DNA of 13,561 bases, from assembly GCA_019120525.1 (NCBI GenBank), contig DWUW01000163.1:1-13561 (forward strand). Direction: 5' to 3'. The translations under genes were made by a program, and so were the position numbers. The notes below the pieces were generated by a model, which saw only the letters and a list, made by a program, of their open reading frames with translations, made no database searches and was not told the DNA's origin. This DNA comes from Candidatus Eisenbergiella stercorigallinarum. Lineage in GTDB: Bacteria > Bacillota > Clostridia > Lachnospirales > Lachnospiraceae. Shown piece by piece: positions 1 through 7,062 of this stretch. Position 1 is the stretch's first letter, and every line of letters starts with the position of its first letter.

Positions 1-201
1 AGCGATTTTACCACCACGGTCACGGCGGTGATCACCACCCTCAACAACGTGGGCCCCGGCCTGTCCCTGGTCGGCCCCATGGGGAATTTCGCCTTCTTTT
101 CCGACCTGTCCAAGTTTGTGCTGATGTTTGACATGCTGGCGGGCAGACTGGAGATCTTCCCTCTGCTTCTCCTGTTTGTGCCATATACCTGGAAAAAGTG
201 A
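1..201 (+). CDS. trkH: TrkH-family potassium uptake protein, C-terminal fragment (5' end outside window)
   Basis: The open frame enters at base 1 and stops with TGA at 199-201, giving the last 66 residues of a membrane protein. It contains TLNNVGPGL followed by GPMGNF, which matches the fourth pore-loop and selectivity-filter region of TrkH/KtrB K+ transporters. The end, SKFVLMFDMLAGRLEIFPLL then a short basic tail YTWKK, is the typical TrkH C-terminus (MLxGRLEIF). The family forms the K+-translocating membrane subunit and works with a cytosolic TrkA/KtrA regulator, which should lie upstream if it is local. Family assignment from this fragment is quite secure; choosing between the Trk and Ktr names is not possible here. 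The pyrH promoter begins immediately after the stop codon, so the gene probably belongs to a separate upstream unit. Confidence 0.85.
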   Translation, partial: SDFTTTVTAVITTLNNVGPGLSLVGPMGNFAFFSDLSKFVLMFDMLAGRLEIFPLLLLFVPYTWKK

Positions 202-231
202 TTGCGCACCCGCGGGGATGGATGCTATAAT
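202..231 (+). promoter_or_regulatory. Candidate sigma-A promoter of the pyrH operon, extended -10 type
   Basis: A perfect TATAAT lies at 226-231, preceded by TGC (223-225), so it is an extended -10 element. A weak -35, TTGCGC (202-207), sits 18 nt upstream and matches the consensus only in TTG. Transcription would start near 238, leaving a leader of about 77 nt before pyrH. It directly follows the trkH stop codon, which fits a new transcription unit. This is pattern matching only. Confidence 0.55.
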
Positions 232-234
232 TTT

Positions 235-287
235 GCCAGACGGATCCGGCAGAGGGCCAGACGGCTTAAAAGTAAGAATGTGCCGGA
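235..287 (+). repeat. Direct and inverted repeats in the pyrH leader
   Basis: The 9-mer GCCAGACGG occurs at 235-243 and again at 256-264, so the copies start exactly 21 bp apart, about two helical turns. An inverted pair, TCCGGCA at 245-251 and TGCCGGA at 281-287, could close a stem over a 29-nt loop in the leader RNA. The elements sit between the predicted transcription start and the ribosome binding site. They may be an operator or leader structure for pyrH, but no known riboswitch class is recognisable. Confidence 0.4.
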
Positions 288-314
288 AAAACGATAAAGG
301 AAAGGGAGGACATT

Positions 315-1010
315 ATGCGCAGAATATTGCTGAAGCTGAGCGGAGAGGCTCTCGCCGGAGATAAAAAGCATGGCTTCGATGAGGCGACGGTGAGAAAGGC
401 CGCCGCGCAGATCGCGCAGGTTGTAAAGAGCGGCGTCCAGGTGGGCGTCGTGATCGGAGGCGGGAACTTCTGGCGGGGAAGGACCAGCGAGAACATGGAC
501 CGGACGAAGGCGGACCAGATCGGCATGCTCGCCACGATCATGAACTGCATCTATGTATCCGAGATGTGCAGGGCGGAAGGGCTTCAGACGGCTGTTTTCA
601 CGCCGTTTGCCTGCGGCTCCTTTACGAAGCTTTTTTCCAAGGATGACGCGGTAGCGTGCATGGAGGCGGGAGGCGTCGCCTTTTTCGCGGGCGGGACCGG
701 ACATCCCTATTTTTCCACCGATACGGGCGTGCTGCTTCGGGCCATCGAGGTGGAGGCGGATGTGATCCTGCTGGCCAAGTCCGTGGACGGCGTATATGAC
801 GACGATCCGGCGAAGAATCCTGACGCGAAGAAATACGACGAGGTATCCATCGATGAGGTGATCGCGAAGAACCTGCAGGTGGTGGACATGACCGCTTCCA
901 TCCTGGCAAGGGATAACCATATGCCCATGTGGGTGTTCGGCCTGAATGCGGAGAACAGCATTGTCAATACGGTAAACGGGAACTTCACCGGAACGAAGGT
1001 GACGGTTTAA
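315..1010 (+). CDS. pyrH: UMP kinase
   Basis: Cytosolic uridylate kinase of the amino-acid-kinase fold, which phosphorylates UMP to UDP in pyrimidine nucleotide synthesis. At 231 aa it is close to the usual length for bacterial PyrH. Visible motifs are KLSGEAL near the N-terminus (residues 7-13), the glycine-rich GGGNFWRG (48-55), GTGHPYFSTDT (127-137), DGVYDDDPAKNP (158-169) and DMTA (191-194), all diagnostic of bacterial UMP kinases. The ATG is preceded by AAAGGGAGG (301-309) at good spacing. It is followed by frr, as in most bacteria, but the usual upstream rpsB-tsf pair is absent and trkH lies there instead. Bacterial PyrH is usually feedback-inhibited by UTP and activated by GTP (family knowledge). 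Assignment is essentially certain. Confidence 0.97.
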   Translation: MRRILLKLSGEALAGDKKHGFDEATVRKAAAQIAQVVKSGVQVGVVIGGGNFWRGRTSENMDRTKADQIGMLATIMNCIYVSEMCRAEGLQTAVFTPFACGSFTKLFSKDDAVACMEAGGVAFFAGGTGHPYFSTDTGVLLRAIEVEADVILLAKSVDGVYDDDPAKNPDAKKYDEVSIDEVIAKNLQVVDMTASILARDNHMPMWVFGLNAENSIVNTVNGNFTGTKVTV

Positions 1011-1028
1011 GCTACCGCCAGGACAGGC

Positions 1029-1148
1029 CTGCGCGCCGGCAGCGCAGACGGTATCAAACGGACCGGCAGGCAGGCTGCGGACGAAAGCGGCTGTCCCATG
1101 GAAGCGGGATACCTGCCCAGAGAAAAGAAAACAGGCCGCCCGGGCGGC
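1029..1148 (+). repeat. GC-rich inverted repeats in the pyrH-frr spacer
   Basis: The 156-nt gap between pyrH and frr contains no ORF I would support. It holds a small hairpin, CTGCGC (1029-1034) pairing with GCGCAG (1042-1047) over a 7-nt loop. It also holds a perfect 14-nt palindrome, GCCGCCCGGGCGGC (1135-1148), just upstream of the frr ribosome binding site (about 1153-1160). Neither is followed by a T-run, so they are unlikely to be strong terminators. They may be RNA-processing or translation-modulating structures, or simply GC-rich sequence. I see no convincing promoter here. Confidence 0.35.
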
Positions 1149-1166
1149 AGAATGAGAGGATAGAGC

Positions 1167-1718
1167 ATGAACGAGAGATTACAGCAGTTTGACAGCAAGA
1201 TGAAGAAGACCTGCGAGCATCTGGCGGCGGAGTTTGCGACGATCCGCGCAGGACGCGCCAACCCCCATGTGCTTGACAGGATCCGGGTCAACTATTACGG
1301 TACGCCCACGCCGATCCAGCAGGTGGGAAATATTACGGTTCCCGAACCCAGGATGATCCAGATCGCTCCCTGGGAGAAATCCCTGATCAAGGAGATCGAG
1401 AAGGCGATCATGGCTTCCGATGTGGGAATCACCCCTTCCAATGACGGCAATGTGATCCGCCTGGTATTCCCCGAGGTGACGGAGGAACGCAGAAAGACTC
1501 TGGTAAAGGACGTGAAAAAGAAGGGCGAAGAAGGCAAGGTCGCTGTCCGCAACATCCGCAGGGACGGAAACGACGCCTTTAAGAAGCTGGCGAAGGAAGA
1601 CGTATCCGAGGATGAGATCAAGGAGCTGGAGAACGAGCTTCAGAAGCTGACCGACAAGTATATCAAGGAAGTGGATAAGCTGGTTGAGGAGAAGTCCAAA
1701 GAGATCATGACCGTATAG
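1167..1718 (+). CDS. frr: Ribosome recycling factor
   Basis: RRF splits post-termination 70S complexes together with EF-G. The 183-aa length is normal (about 185 aa). The sequence shows the family's two-domain layout: an N-terminal helix ending in FATIRAGRANP (residues about 23-33), then the small beta domain with YYGTPTPIQQVGNI and ITVPEPRMIQIAPWE. The second half of the helical bundle follows with VRLVFPE-type sequence (IRLVFPEVTEERRK) and the VAVRNIRRD segment (about 126-134), ending in a long charged helix. The start ATG follows AGAGGA at 1155-1160. It lies 156 nt after pyrH, a wider gap than usual for this pair. Assignment is certain by motif and by context. Confidence 0.97.
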   Translation: MNERLQQFDSKMKKTCEHLAAEFATIRAGRANPHVLDRIRVNYYGTPTPIQQVGNITVPEPRMIQIAPWEKSLIKEIEKAIMASDVGITPSNDGNVIRLVFPEVTEERRKTLVKDVKKKGEEGKVAVRNIRRDGNDAFKKLAKEDVSEDEIKELENELQKLTDKYIKEVDKLVEEKSKEIMTV

Positions 1719-1739
1719 GCGGCTTCGTCTGAAAAGAAA

Positions 1740-1768
1740 GAGGGGCAGGCGGAAAGCGCCTGCCTCTC
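1740..1768 (+). other. 12-bp hairpin after frr, possible processing site or weak terminator
   Basis: GAGGGGCAGGCG (1740-1751) pairs with CGCCTGCCTCTC (1757-1768) over a 5-nt GAAAG loop, with one G-U pair. On the plus strand no U-run follows, so efficient intrinsic termination is doubtful and read-through into uppS is likely. On the minus strand the stem would be followed by a pyrimidine tract (complement of 1727-1739), so it could instead stop antisense transcription. Confidence 0.5.
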
Positions 1769-1817
1769 CTGCGCTCTGGCGCGCGGGCCTCAGCGACGCT
1801 TTGGTATGGAGGTAAAA

Positions 1818-2534
1818 ATGGCAGAACGGAAAATACCGAATCATGTGGCGATCATCCTGGACGGAAACGGAAGATGGGCGAAGGCGAAAGGAATGCCCAG
1901 AAATTACGGCCATGTCCAGGGAGCAAAGCGGGTGGAGGAGATCTGCGAGGAGGCTTACCGGATGGGGATCCGTTATCTTACAGTATACGCCTTTTCCACG
2001 GAAAACTGGAACCGCCCCAAGGATGAGGTGGACGCCCTGATGGGGCTTCTGCGCAATTACATGAAGACCTGTCTGCGGACGGCGTCCAAAAACAATATGT
2101 GCGTCCGGGTGCTGGGGGATAAGACCAGGCTGGACGCGGACATCCGGAAACGGATCGACGAGCTGGAAAAGGCGACGAGGGCAAACAGCGGCCTGCATTT
2201 CCAGATCGCCCTGAATTACGGCGGAAGGGATGAGATCTGCAGGGCGGCGCGCGTCCTGGCGCAGCAGGTAAAGGACGGGACGCTCTGTCCGGAGCAGATC
2301 AGCGAGGAGCGGATCGGGGAGACGCTGGATACGGCGGGGATCCCGGATCCGGATCTTCTGATCCGTACCTGCAATGAGCTTCGGATCTCCAATTTCCTTC
2401 TCTGGCAGCTGGCCTATACGGAATTTTATTTTACGCCCGTTCCCTGGCCGGACTTTACGAAGGAAGAATTGGAAAAGGCCGTGGAGGCATATAATCATAG
2501 GGACAGAAGATACGGGCTGGTAAAGGAAAAATAA
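1818..2534 (+). CDS. uppS: Isoprenyl transferase, undecaprenyl diphosphate synthase type
   Basis: Cis-prenyltransferase that elongates farnesyl diphosphate with isopentenyl diphosphate to make the C55 carrier for peptidoglycan and wall polymers. Visible motifs are HVAIILDGNGRWA (residues 9-21, catalytic Asp15 and the DGNGRW box), GHVQGAKRV (31-39), FSTENWNRP (59-67), NYGGRDEI (133-140), and the C-terminal block PDPDLLIRT...LRISNFLLWQLAYTEFYF (about 177-205) with conserved Arg183, Glu187, Arg189 and Glu202. The usual RTSGE/RTGGE is RTCNE here. I chose ATG 1818 because GGAGG at 1808-1812 lies 5 nt before it. An in-frame ATG at 1806 would overlap that ribosome binding site and add four residues. 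The length is 238 aa, normal for the family. It sits between frr and cdsA, the common Firmicutes order. Confidence 0.95.
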   Translation: MAERKIPNHVAIILDGNGRWAKAKGMPRNYGHVQGAKRVEEICEEAYRMGIRYLTVYAFSTENWNRPKDEVDALMGLLRNYMKTCLRTASKNNMCVRVLGDKTRLDADIRKRIDELEKATRANSGLHFQIALNYGGRDEICRAARVLAQQVKDGTLCPEQISEERIGETLDTAGIPDPDLLIRTCNELRISNFLLWQLAYTEFYFTPVPWPDFTKEELEKAVEAYNHRDRRYGLVKEK

Positions 2535-2594
2535 GCCGTGCGTGTCTGTCCCGGCTGCCAGGGCGGAGAGAAAAGACGGATGAGGAGGAAAGAT

Positions 2595-3488
2595 ATGTTC
2601 TGGATAAGACTGAGAAGCAGCGTGATCCTGGTGATCGCCGCGCTGTTTCTGCTGCTTGCGGGAGGATGGGTGCTTGGGGCAGGGCTGTTTGTCCTGTCCA
2701 TGACCGCGTATCTGGAGCTGATGCGCGCTGCCGGAAGCGCCCGGACGGCTGCCGGAACAGAAACAAAAGGAAGCCTGGCGGAGAAAAAAACGGAGCTGCC
2801 GCCGCTTCTTGCGAAGGGAAACATCGGTATCCTGGAGGGGATCGGGCTTGCCGGGACGGTTCTTTATTATGCCGTGCTTCTGACAGAAGAGGAGCCGATC
2901 TATCTCCTTGGCGTTCTCGGGCTGGTTTTCCTTGGGATGATGGCCGCCTATGTGCTCACCTTTCCCGCCCATCAGGCCGGGCAGGTGATGGCCGCGTTCT
3001 TCAGCTTCTTTTACGGCCCTGTCCTGTTTTCCTTCCTCTGGCTGACCAGGGAGCTTCCGGGAGGGATCTATATGGTATGGCTGATCTTTATCAGCTCCTG
3101 GATCTGCGATACCTGCGCCTATCTGTCCGGAATGGCTTTCGGAAGGCATAAGCTGACGCCGGTGCTCAGCCCGAAGAAGTCTGTGGAGGGAGCGGTGGGG
3201 GGCGTGCTCGGCTCCGCCCTGGTGGGAGCCCTGTTCGGCCATCTGCTATTAAACGGGATCTTTGAGGGCCAGGAGATGGCGCTCATCTGCGCGGTGCTCT
3301 GCGCGGCGGGGGCGGTGATCTCCCAGATCGGCGACCTTGCCGCCTCCGGCATCAAAAGAGACCACGGCATCAAGGATTACGGACGGCTGATCCCCGGCCA
3401 CGGCGGCGTGATGGACCGGTTTGACAGCGTTCTTTTTACCGCGCCCATCATCTATTACCTGGCCATCCTTCTGATCTCGTTTGAATAG
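2595..3488 (+). CDS. cdsA: Phosphatidate cytidylyltransferase (CDP-diglyceride synthase)
   Basis: Integral membrane enzyme making CDP-diacylglycerol from phosphatidic acid and CTP, the entry to anionic phospholipids. The family signature is complete near the C-terminus: SGIKRDHGIKD, then IPGHGGVMDRFD (residues about 251-277). Upstream is the conserved SWICDTCAYLSGMAFGRHKL...SPKKSVEGAVGG block. Multiple hydrophobic segments are evident, including residues 8-36, 83-98, 101-121 and 157-175. A hydrophilic stretch at about residues 46-76 (Ala/Lys/Glu-rich) separates the first membrane segments. I chose ATG 2595 because AGGAGG at 2583-2588 lies 6 nt before it. ATG 2580 and a GTG at 2538 are in frame but have poorer ribosome binding sites. 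The protein is 297 aa. It follows uppS with a short gap and precedes dxr, the standard lipid/isoprenoid order. Confidence 0.95.
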   Translation: MFWIRLRSSVILVIAALFLLLAGGWVLGAGLFVLSMTAYLELMRAAGSARTAAGTETKGSLAEKKTELPPLLAKGNIGILEGIGLAGTVLYYAVLLTEEEPIYLLGVLGLVFLGMMAAYVLTFPAHQAGQVMAAFFSFFYGPVLFSFLWLTRELPGGIYMVWLIFISSWICDTCAYLSGMAFGRHKLTPVLSPKKSVEGAVGGVLGSALVGALFGHLLLNGIFEGQEMALICAVLCAAGAVISQIGDLAASGIKRDHGIKDYGRLIPGHGGVMDRFDSVLFTAPIIYYLAILLISFE

Positions 3489-3533
3489 AATCGTTTTGAA
3501 GCAGAAGGGGAATACTGCAGAAAGGAAATACGG

Positions 3534-4679
3534 ATGAAGAACATTGCGATCCTGGGCTCCACCGGTTCCATCGGAACCCAGACACTGGAAATTGTAAGAG
3601 ACAATGCCGACCTTGCCGTGAAGGGCCTGGCGGCGGGAACCAATGTTGCCCTGATGGAAAAGCAGATCCGTGAATTTTTGCCGGAGACGGCGGTGATGTG
3701 GACCGAAGAGGCGGCGCAGGACCTGCGGGAAAGGGTGAAGGACCTTCCGGTCCGCGTCCTGTGCGGCATGGACGGCCTTCTGGAGCTGGCCGCCATGGAG
3801 GGCTATGAAATCCTGGTGACCGCCGTGGTGGGGATGATCGGCATCCGGCCCACCATCACGGCGATTGAAAGCGGGAAGACCATCGCCCTTGCCAATAAGG
3901 AAACCCTGGTGACCGCCGGTCATCTGATCATGCCGCTGGCAAAAAAGCACGGCGTATCCATCCTCCCCGTGGACAGCGAGCACAGCGCCATTTTCCAGTC
4001 CTTAAACGGGGAAGACAGAAGCCGGCTGTCCCGGATCCTTCTTACCGCATCCGGCGGGCCGTTTAGGGGAAAAAGCAGGGCGGAGCTTGCCGGCATGAGA
4101 GTGGAGGACGCCCTGAAGCATCCCAACTGGTCCATGGGGAAAAAGATCACGGTGGATTCCTCCACGCTGGTGAACAAGGCGCTGGAGGTGATGGAGGCCC
4201 GCTGGCTGTTCGGCGTGGGCCTGGACCAGATCCAGGTGGTGGTCCATCCCCAGAGCATCATCCATTCGGCGGTGGAGTATGTGGACGGGGCGGTGATCGC
4301 CCAGCTGGGGCTTCCGGATATGAAGCTGCCCATCCAGTACGCCCTGTTCTATCCGGACAGACGCCCGATGAAGGGAGATAAGCTGGACCTGTTCGCGGCA
4401 GGGAGCCTGACCTTTGAACGGCCGGATATGGAAACCTTCCGGGGCCTTGCGCTCGGCATCCGGGCGGCGCGGGAGGGCGGAAGCATGCCCACGGTGTTCA
4501 ACGCGGCGAACGAAAGGGCGGTTGCCCTGTTTTTAAACCGGAAGATCGGCTTCCTGGATATCGCGGAGCTGATCGAAGCCTGTATGGAGCATCACCGGAG
4601 GATGGAGGATCCGGATGTGGATGAGATCCTTGCGGCGGAGGCGGAGACCTATGAATATATCGCCGCCAGAGAGAAATAA
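3534..4679 (+). CDS. dxr: 1-deoxy-D-xylulose 5-phosphate reductoisomerase
   Basis: Second enzyme of the MEP pathway; converts DXP to 2-C-methyl-D-erythritol 4-phosphate using NADPH and a divalent metal. The N-terminal Rossmann motif GSTGSIG is at residues 8-14. ANKETLV follows at 120-126 and PVDSEHSAIFQSL at 145-157, with the metal ligands Asp147 and Glu149. TASGGPFR, HPNWSMGKKITVDSSTLVNKALEV, HPQSIIHS and FNAANERAV then follow in the expected order. The length, 381 aa, is typical. The ATG is preceded by AAAGGA (3521-3526). The MEP partner gene ispG, often found directly after rseP, is not in this window. It is probably co-transcribed with cdsA and rseP, as the gaps are short (45 and 16 nt). 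Confidence 0.97.
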   Translation: MKNIAILGSTGSIGTQTLEIVRDNADLAVKGLAAGTNVALMEKQIREFLPETAVMWTEEAAQDLRERVKDLPVRVLCGMDGLLELAAMEGYEILVTAVVGMIGIRPTITAIESGKTIALANKETLVTAGHLIMPLAKKHGVSILPVDSEHSAIFQSLNGEDRSRLSRILLTASGGPFRGKSRAELAGMRVEDALKHPNWSMGKKITVDSSTLVNKALEVMEARWLFGVGLDQIQVVVHPQSIIHSAVEYVDGAVIAQLGLPDMKLPIQYALFYPDRRPMKGDKLDLFAAGSLTFERPDMETFRGLALGIRAAREGGSMPTVFNAANERAVALFLNRKIGFLDIAELIEACMEHHRRMEDPDVDEILAAEAETYEYIAAREK

Positions 4680-4695
4680 AGGAGACTGAGATTCA

Positions 4696-5748
4696 TTGAC
4701 AACCATAGTTCTGTTCATCATCGTTTTCGGCGTGATCGTTATTGCCCATGAGCTGGGACATTTCCTCCTGGCGAAGGCGAATGGCATCACCGTAGTGGAG
4801 TTTTCCATCGGCATGGGACCGAAGCTGCTCCACTTTGACAGAGGGGGGACCGAATATTCGCTGCGTCTTCTGCCCATCGGCGGCGCGTGCATGTTTGAAG
4901 GGGAGAACGGCCTGGAGGAGGAAGGCGGCACGCTTTCCGAAGGCGCGTTTCCCAAAGCGAAGGTCTGGGCGAGGATTTCCACCGTATTCGCGGGGCCATT
5001 TTTCAATTTCCTGCTTGCCTATGCGTTTGCCGTGCTGGTGGTGGCCTACGCGGGCAGTGACCGGCCCGTGATCCAGGATGTGATCGACGGTTATCCGGCG
5101 CAGGAGGCGGGTATGCAGAGCGGGGATGTGGTCATTCGGATGAACGGGGAGCGGATTTATCTGGGCAGGGAAATTTCCCTGTATACGCTGGTAAACCCCG
5201 GGGAAACCGTTACCGTGGAATATCTGCGGGACGGCCAGAAGCGCACGGCGGTACTGACGCCCAGGTACGACGAGGCGGAGGGAAGGTATCTTCTGGGCTT
5301 CCAGGGCTATGCGGAGTATGTGGACTGCCGGAATGCGGGCGCTTTTAAATACGCCTATTACGAGGTCCGATATGGCCTGAAGATGACGGTGAAAAGCCTG
5401 GGCTTGCTGCTGACCGGAAAGGCCGGCGTGGACGACATGGCAGGCCCGGTGGGAATGGCGCAGATCATCGGGGAGGTACAGCAGGAGGCCGTGCCCTACG
5501 GCCCGCTGGTGGTGGCCGTCAGTATGGTGAACCTGGCCATGCTGTTAAGCGTCAACCTGGGTGTGATCAACCTGCTGCCGCTTCCCGCCCTGGACGGCGG
5601 AAGGCTGGTGTTTCTGCTGGTGGAAGCCGTGCGGGGAAAGCCTGTGCCGCCGGAAAAGGAGGGAATGGTCCATTTCGCGGGCTTCGTCCTTTTGATGGTA
5701 CTGATGGTGGTCGTGATGTTCAACGATATTTCCCGGCTGCTGGGATAA
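4696..5748 (+). CDS. rseP: RIP metalloprotease RseP (site-2 protease, RasP-like)
   Basis: Membrane-embedded zinc protease of the M50B/S2P family, which cuts anti-sigma factors and leftover signal peptides within the membrane. The first transmembrane segment carries the zinc motif HELGH (His18, Glu19, His22). A single PDZ domain spans about residues 122-190 (VIQDVIDGYPAQEAGMQSGDVV core). The third zinc ligand region NLLPLPALDGG is at 292-302 (Asp300). Hydrophobic helices flank it at about 98-118, 272-296 and 326-342. The length is 350 aa with one PDZ domain, as in Clostridia; E. coli RseP has two. The start is TTG with AGGAG at 4680-4684, a rather long 11-nt spacing; no ATG nearby fits, and translation may benefit from dxr, which ends 16 nt upstream. 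The downstream neighbour is a DUF3048 gene rather than ispG. Confidence 0.95.
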   Translation: MTTIVLFIIVFGVIVIAHELGHFLLAKANGITVVEFSIGMGPKLLHFDRGGTEYSLRLLPIGGACMFEGENGLEEEGGTLSEGAFPKAKVWARISTVFAGPFFNFLLAYAFAVLVVAYAGSDRPVIQDVIDGYPAQEAGMQSGDVVIRMNGERIYLGREISLYTLVNPGETVTVEYLRDGQKRTAVLTPRYDEAEGRYLLGFQGYAEYVDCRNAGAFKYAYYEVRYGLKMTVKSLGLLLTGKAGVDDMAGPVGMAQIIGEVQQEAVPYGPLVVAVSMVNLAMLLSVNLGVINLLPLPALDGGRLVFLLVEAVRGKPVPPEKEGMVHFAGFVLLMVLMVVVMFNDISRLLG

Positions 5749-5782
5749 GGCTGGGATACGACGAAAGAAAAGGGGGATACCA

Positions 5783-6934
5783 ATGAGAAGAAAAGAATGT
5801 GCAACCGGGATCCACAGGGCGCTCCGGACAGGGAAACGTTTCCTGGCGGGATTATGCGCGGTACCGCTTTTGGCCGCGCTTTCCGCGTCGGCGCTTCCCG
5901 CGGACTGCGTACGGGCCGCGGAGCTTCCCGCGGCGCAGGCTGTCCAGGCGACGGGCGCTCAGGATACGCAGCTGCCTCCCGGATATGTGAGAAGCATCTA
6001 TACCAACGAGCCTGTGACGGCGGCCCAGGCAGGGCTCAGGCCTATCGCCGTCATGATGCCTACGGACCGGTCCGCCCAGCCCTCCTACGGGATCGGCCAT
6101 GCGAAGGTTTTGTATGAGATCATGGAAGAAGGGGAGATTTCCCGCCAGCTTGCCATTATCGATGACTGGCAGGGACTTTCCAGGATCGGGAATGTGAGAA
6201 GCTGCCGGGCTTATTATCTTCCCATCGCAACGGAATGGGATCCCATCCTGATCCATTTCGGCGGCGTGTGGTATATGCGCGACCGGATCAGCCTGCCGGA
6301 TATCAACAATCTGTCCGGGACCTATGAATATGGGACAGGCGGGAGCGCGCCTGGCGCGAATCAGTTTTTCCGCAGCTCGGACCGGAAGGCGCCGCATAAC
6401 GCCTATATCAGCGCGGACGGCATCACGGAGGCCTGCGCGCAGCTTGGATATTCCCTTTCGATCCGGCCGGAATATTACAGCGGGCAGCATTTTGCCTTTG
6501 CCGACGGGGTCAATACCCTGGATCAGTACGGCGCTGCGGCAGCCCCGGCAAACACGGTCAGCCTGGCGGATATCTTCCCTTATACCAAAACGGGATTTAC
6601 CTACAATCCGGCGACAGGGCTGTACGATAAGACCATCCACGGGAGCGCCCATAAAGACGCGGACGGCACCCAGCTGTCCTTTGCCAATGTGATCGTGCAG
6701 AATACCTCCTGGGTAAGGCTTGACGACGGAGGCTACCTGGCCTTTGGCAATTATGACACCACGCAGGACGGCTGGTATTTTACAAAAGGAAAATGCATTC
6801 ATATCACCTGGCAGAAGACCGCGGATTACAGTCCGACAAAGTATTTTGACGATGCGGGCAATGAGATCCGGTTGAATCAGGGAAAAACCTATATTGCGGT
6901 CGCGCAGGCAGGCAGGCTGCCCGCGTTTTCCTGA
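5783..6934 (+). CDS. Secreted DUF3048 (YerB-like) domain protein
   Basis: A 383-aa protein with a basic N-terminus and a hydrophobic stretch (residues about 19-40) ending near VRA|AE (45/46), which I read as a type I signal peptide. Cys42 is not in a convincing lipobox. The N-terminal DUF3048 domain follows at about 73-215: RPIAVMMPTD, then YGIGHAKVLYEIMEEGEISRQLAII, IGNVRSCRAYYLPIA and the ILIHFGG block. The C-terminal domain (about 255-378) has YDKTIHGSAH, FANVIVQ, GWYFTKGKCIHITW and EIRLNQGKTYI. The family includes Bacillus YerB, a putative lipoprotein whose biochemical role is not established; I do not assign one. GGGGG at 5772-5776 lies 6 nt before the ATG. It starts 34 nt after rseP with no terminator between, so it is probably the last gene of that operon. 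Putative terminators follow. Confidence 0.85.
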   Translation: MRRKECATGIHRALRTGKRFLAGLCAVPLLAALSASALPADCVRAAELPAAQAVQATGAQDTQLPPGYVRSIYTNEPVTAAQAGLRPIAVMMPTDRSAQPSYGIGHAKVLYEIMEEGEISRQLAIIDDWQGLSRIGNVRSCRAYYLPIATEWDPILIHFGGVWYMRDRISLPDINNLSGTYEYGTGGSAPGANQFFRSSDRKAPHNAYISADGITEACAQLGYSLSIRPEYYSGQHFAFADGVNTLDQYGAAAAPANTVSLADIFPYTKTGFTYNPATGLYDKTIHGSAHKDADGTQLSFANVIVQNTSWVRLDDGGYLAFGNYDTTQDGWYFTKGKCIHITWQKTADYSPTKYFDDAGNEIRLNQGKTYIAVAQAGRLPAFS

Positions 6935-6945
6935 CCGCCCATACG

Positions 6946-6975
6946 GGAAGCGGCTGCCTTTGGCAGGCCGCTTCC
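6946..6975 (+). terminator. Hairpin downstream of the DUF3048 gene
   Basis: GGAAGCGGC (6946-6954) pairs with GCCGCTTCC (6967-6975). An inner TGCC/GGCA stem and a TTT loop complete it, with one bulged G at 6966. Only a short pyrimidine run (TTCCCC) follows, so alone it is a weak terminator. It begins 12 nt after the stop codon and is the first of two stacked hairpins. Confidence 0.5.
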
Positions 6976-6984
6976 TTCCCCATT

Positions 6985-7050
6985 GCGCGCCTGGCGGCGC
7001 GCGTTTCTGAATTCTGATCCTTATTCTGTTCTGTTTTTCGTTTTTTTCTT
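6985..7050 (+). terminator. Second hairpin followed by T-rich tract
   Basis: GCGCGCC (6985-6991) pairs with GGCGCGC (6996-7002) over a TGGC loop. GTTTCT and a long T-rich stretch (to about 7050, with runs of 5 and 7 T) follow. With the preceding hairpin this is the best candidate for the end of the pyrH-to-DUF3048 transcription unit. The main T-run is some distance from the stem, so position of termination is uncertain. Confidence 0.5.
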
Positions 7051-7062
7051 TTGATCTGATCA

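Noticed and set aside
1065..1078. GGCAGGCAGGCTGC near 1065 recurs near 6906
   Set aside because: It is a short, simple-sequence match within GC-rich DNA, with no flanking similarity; not evidence of a mobile repeat.
2538..2594. GTG start for cdsA at 2538, which would add 19 residues
   Set aside because: The extra segment is Cys/Gly/Arg-rich and unlike the family N-terminus. AGGAGG at 2583-2588 fits ATG 2595 much better.
1179..3242. A 687-codon open frame on the minus strand running through frr, uppS and cdsA
   Set aside because: All three plus-strand genes are complete with conserved motifs and good ribosome binding sites. The antisense frame arises from the GC-rich third codon position; its translation is low-complexity and shows no recognisable domain.
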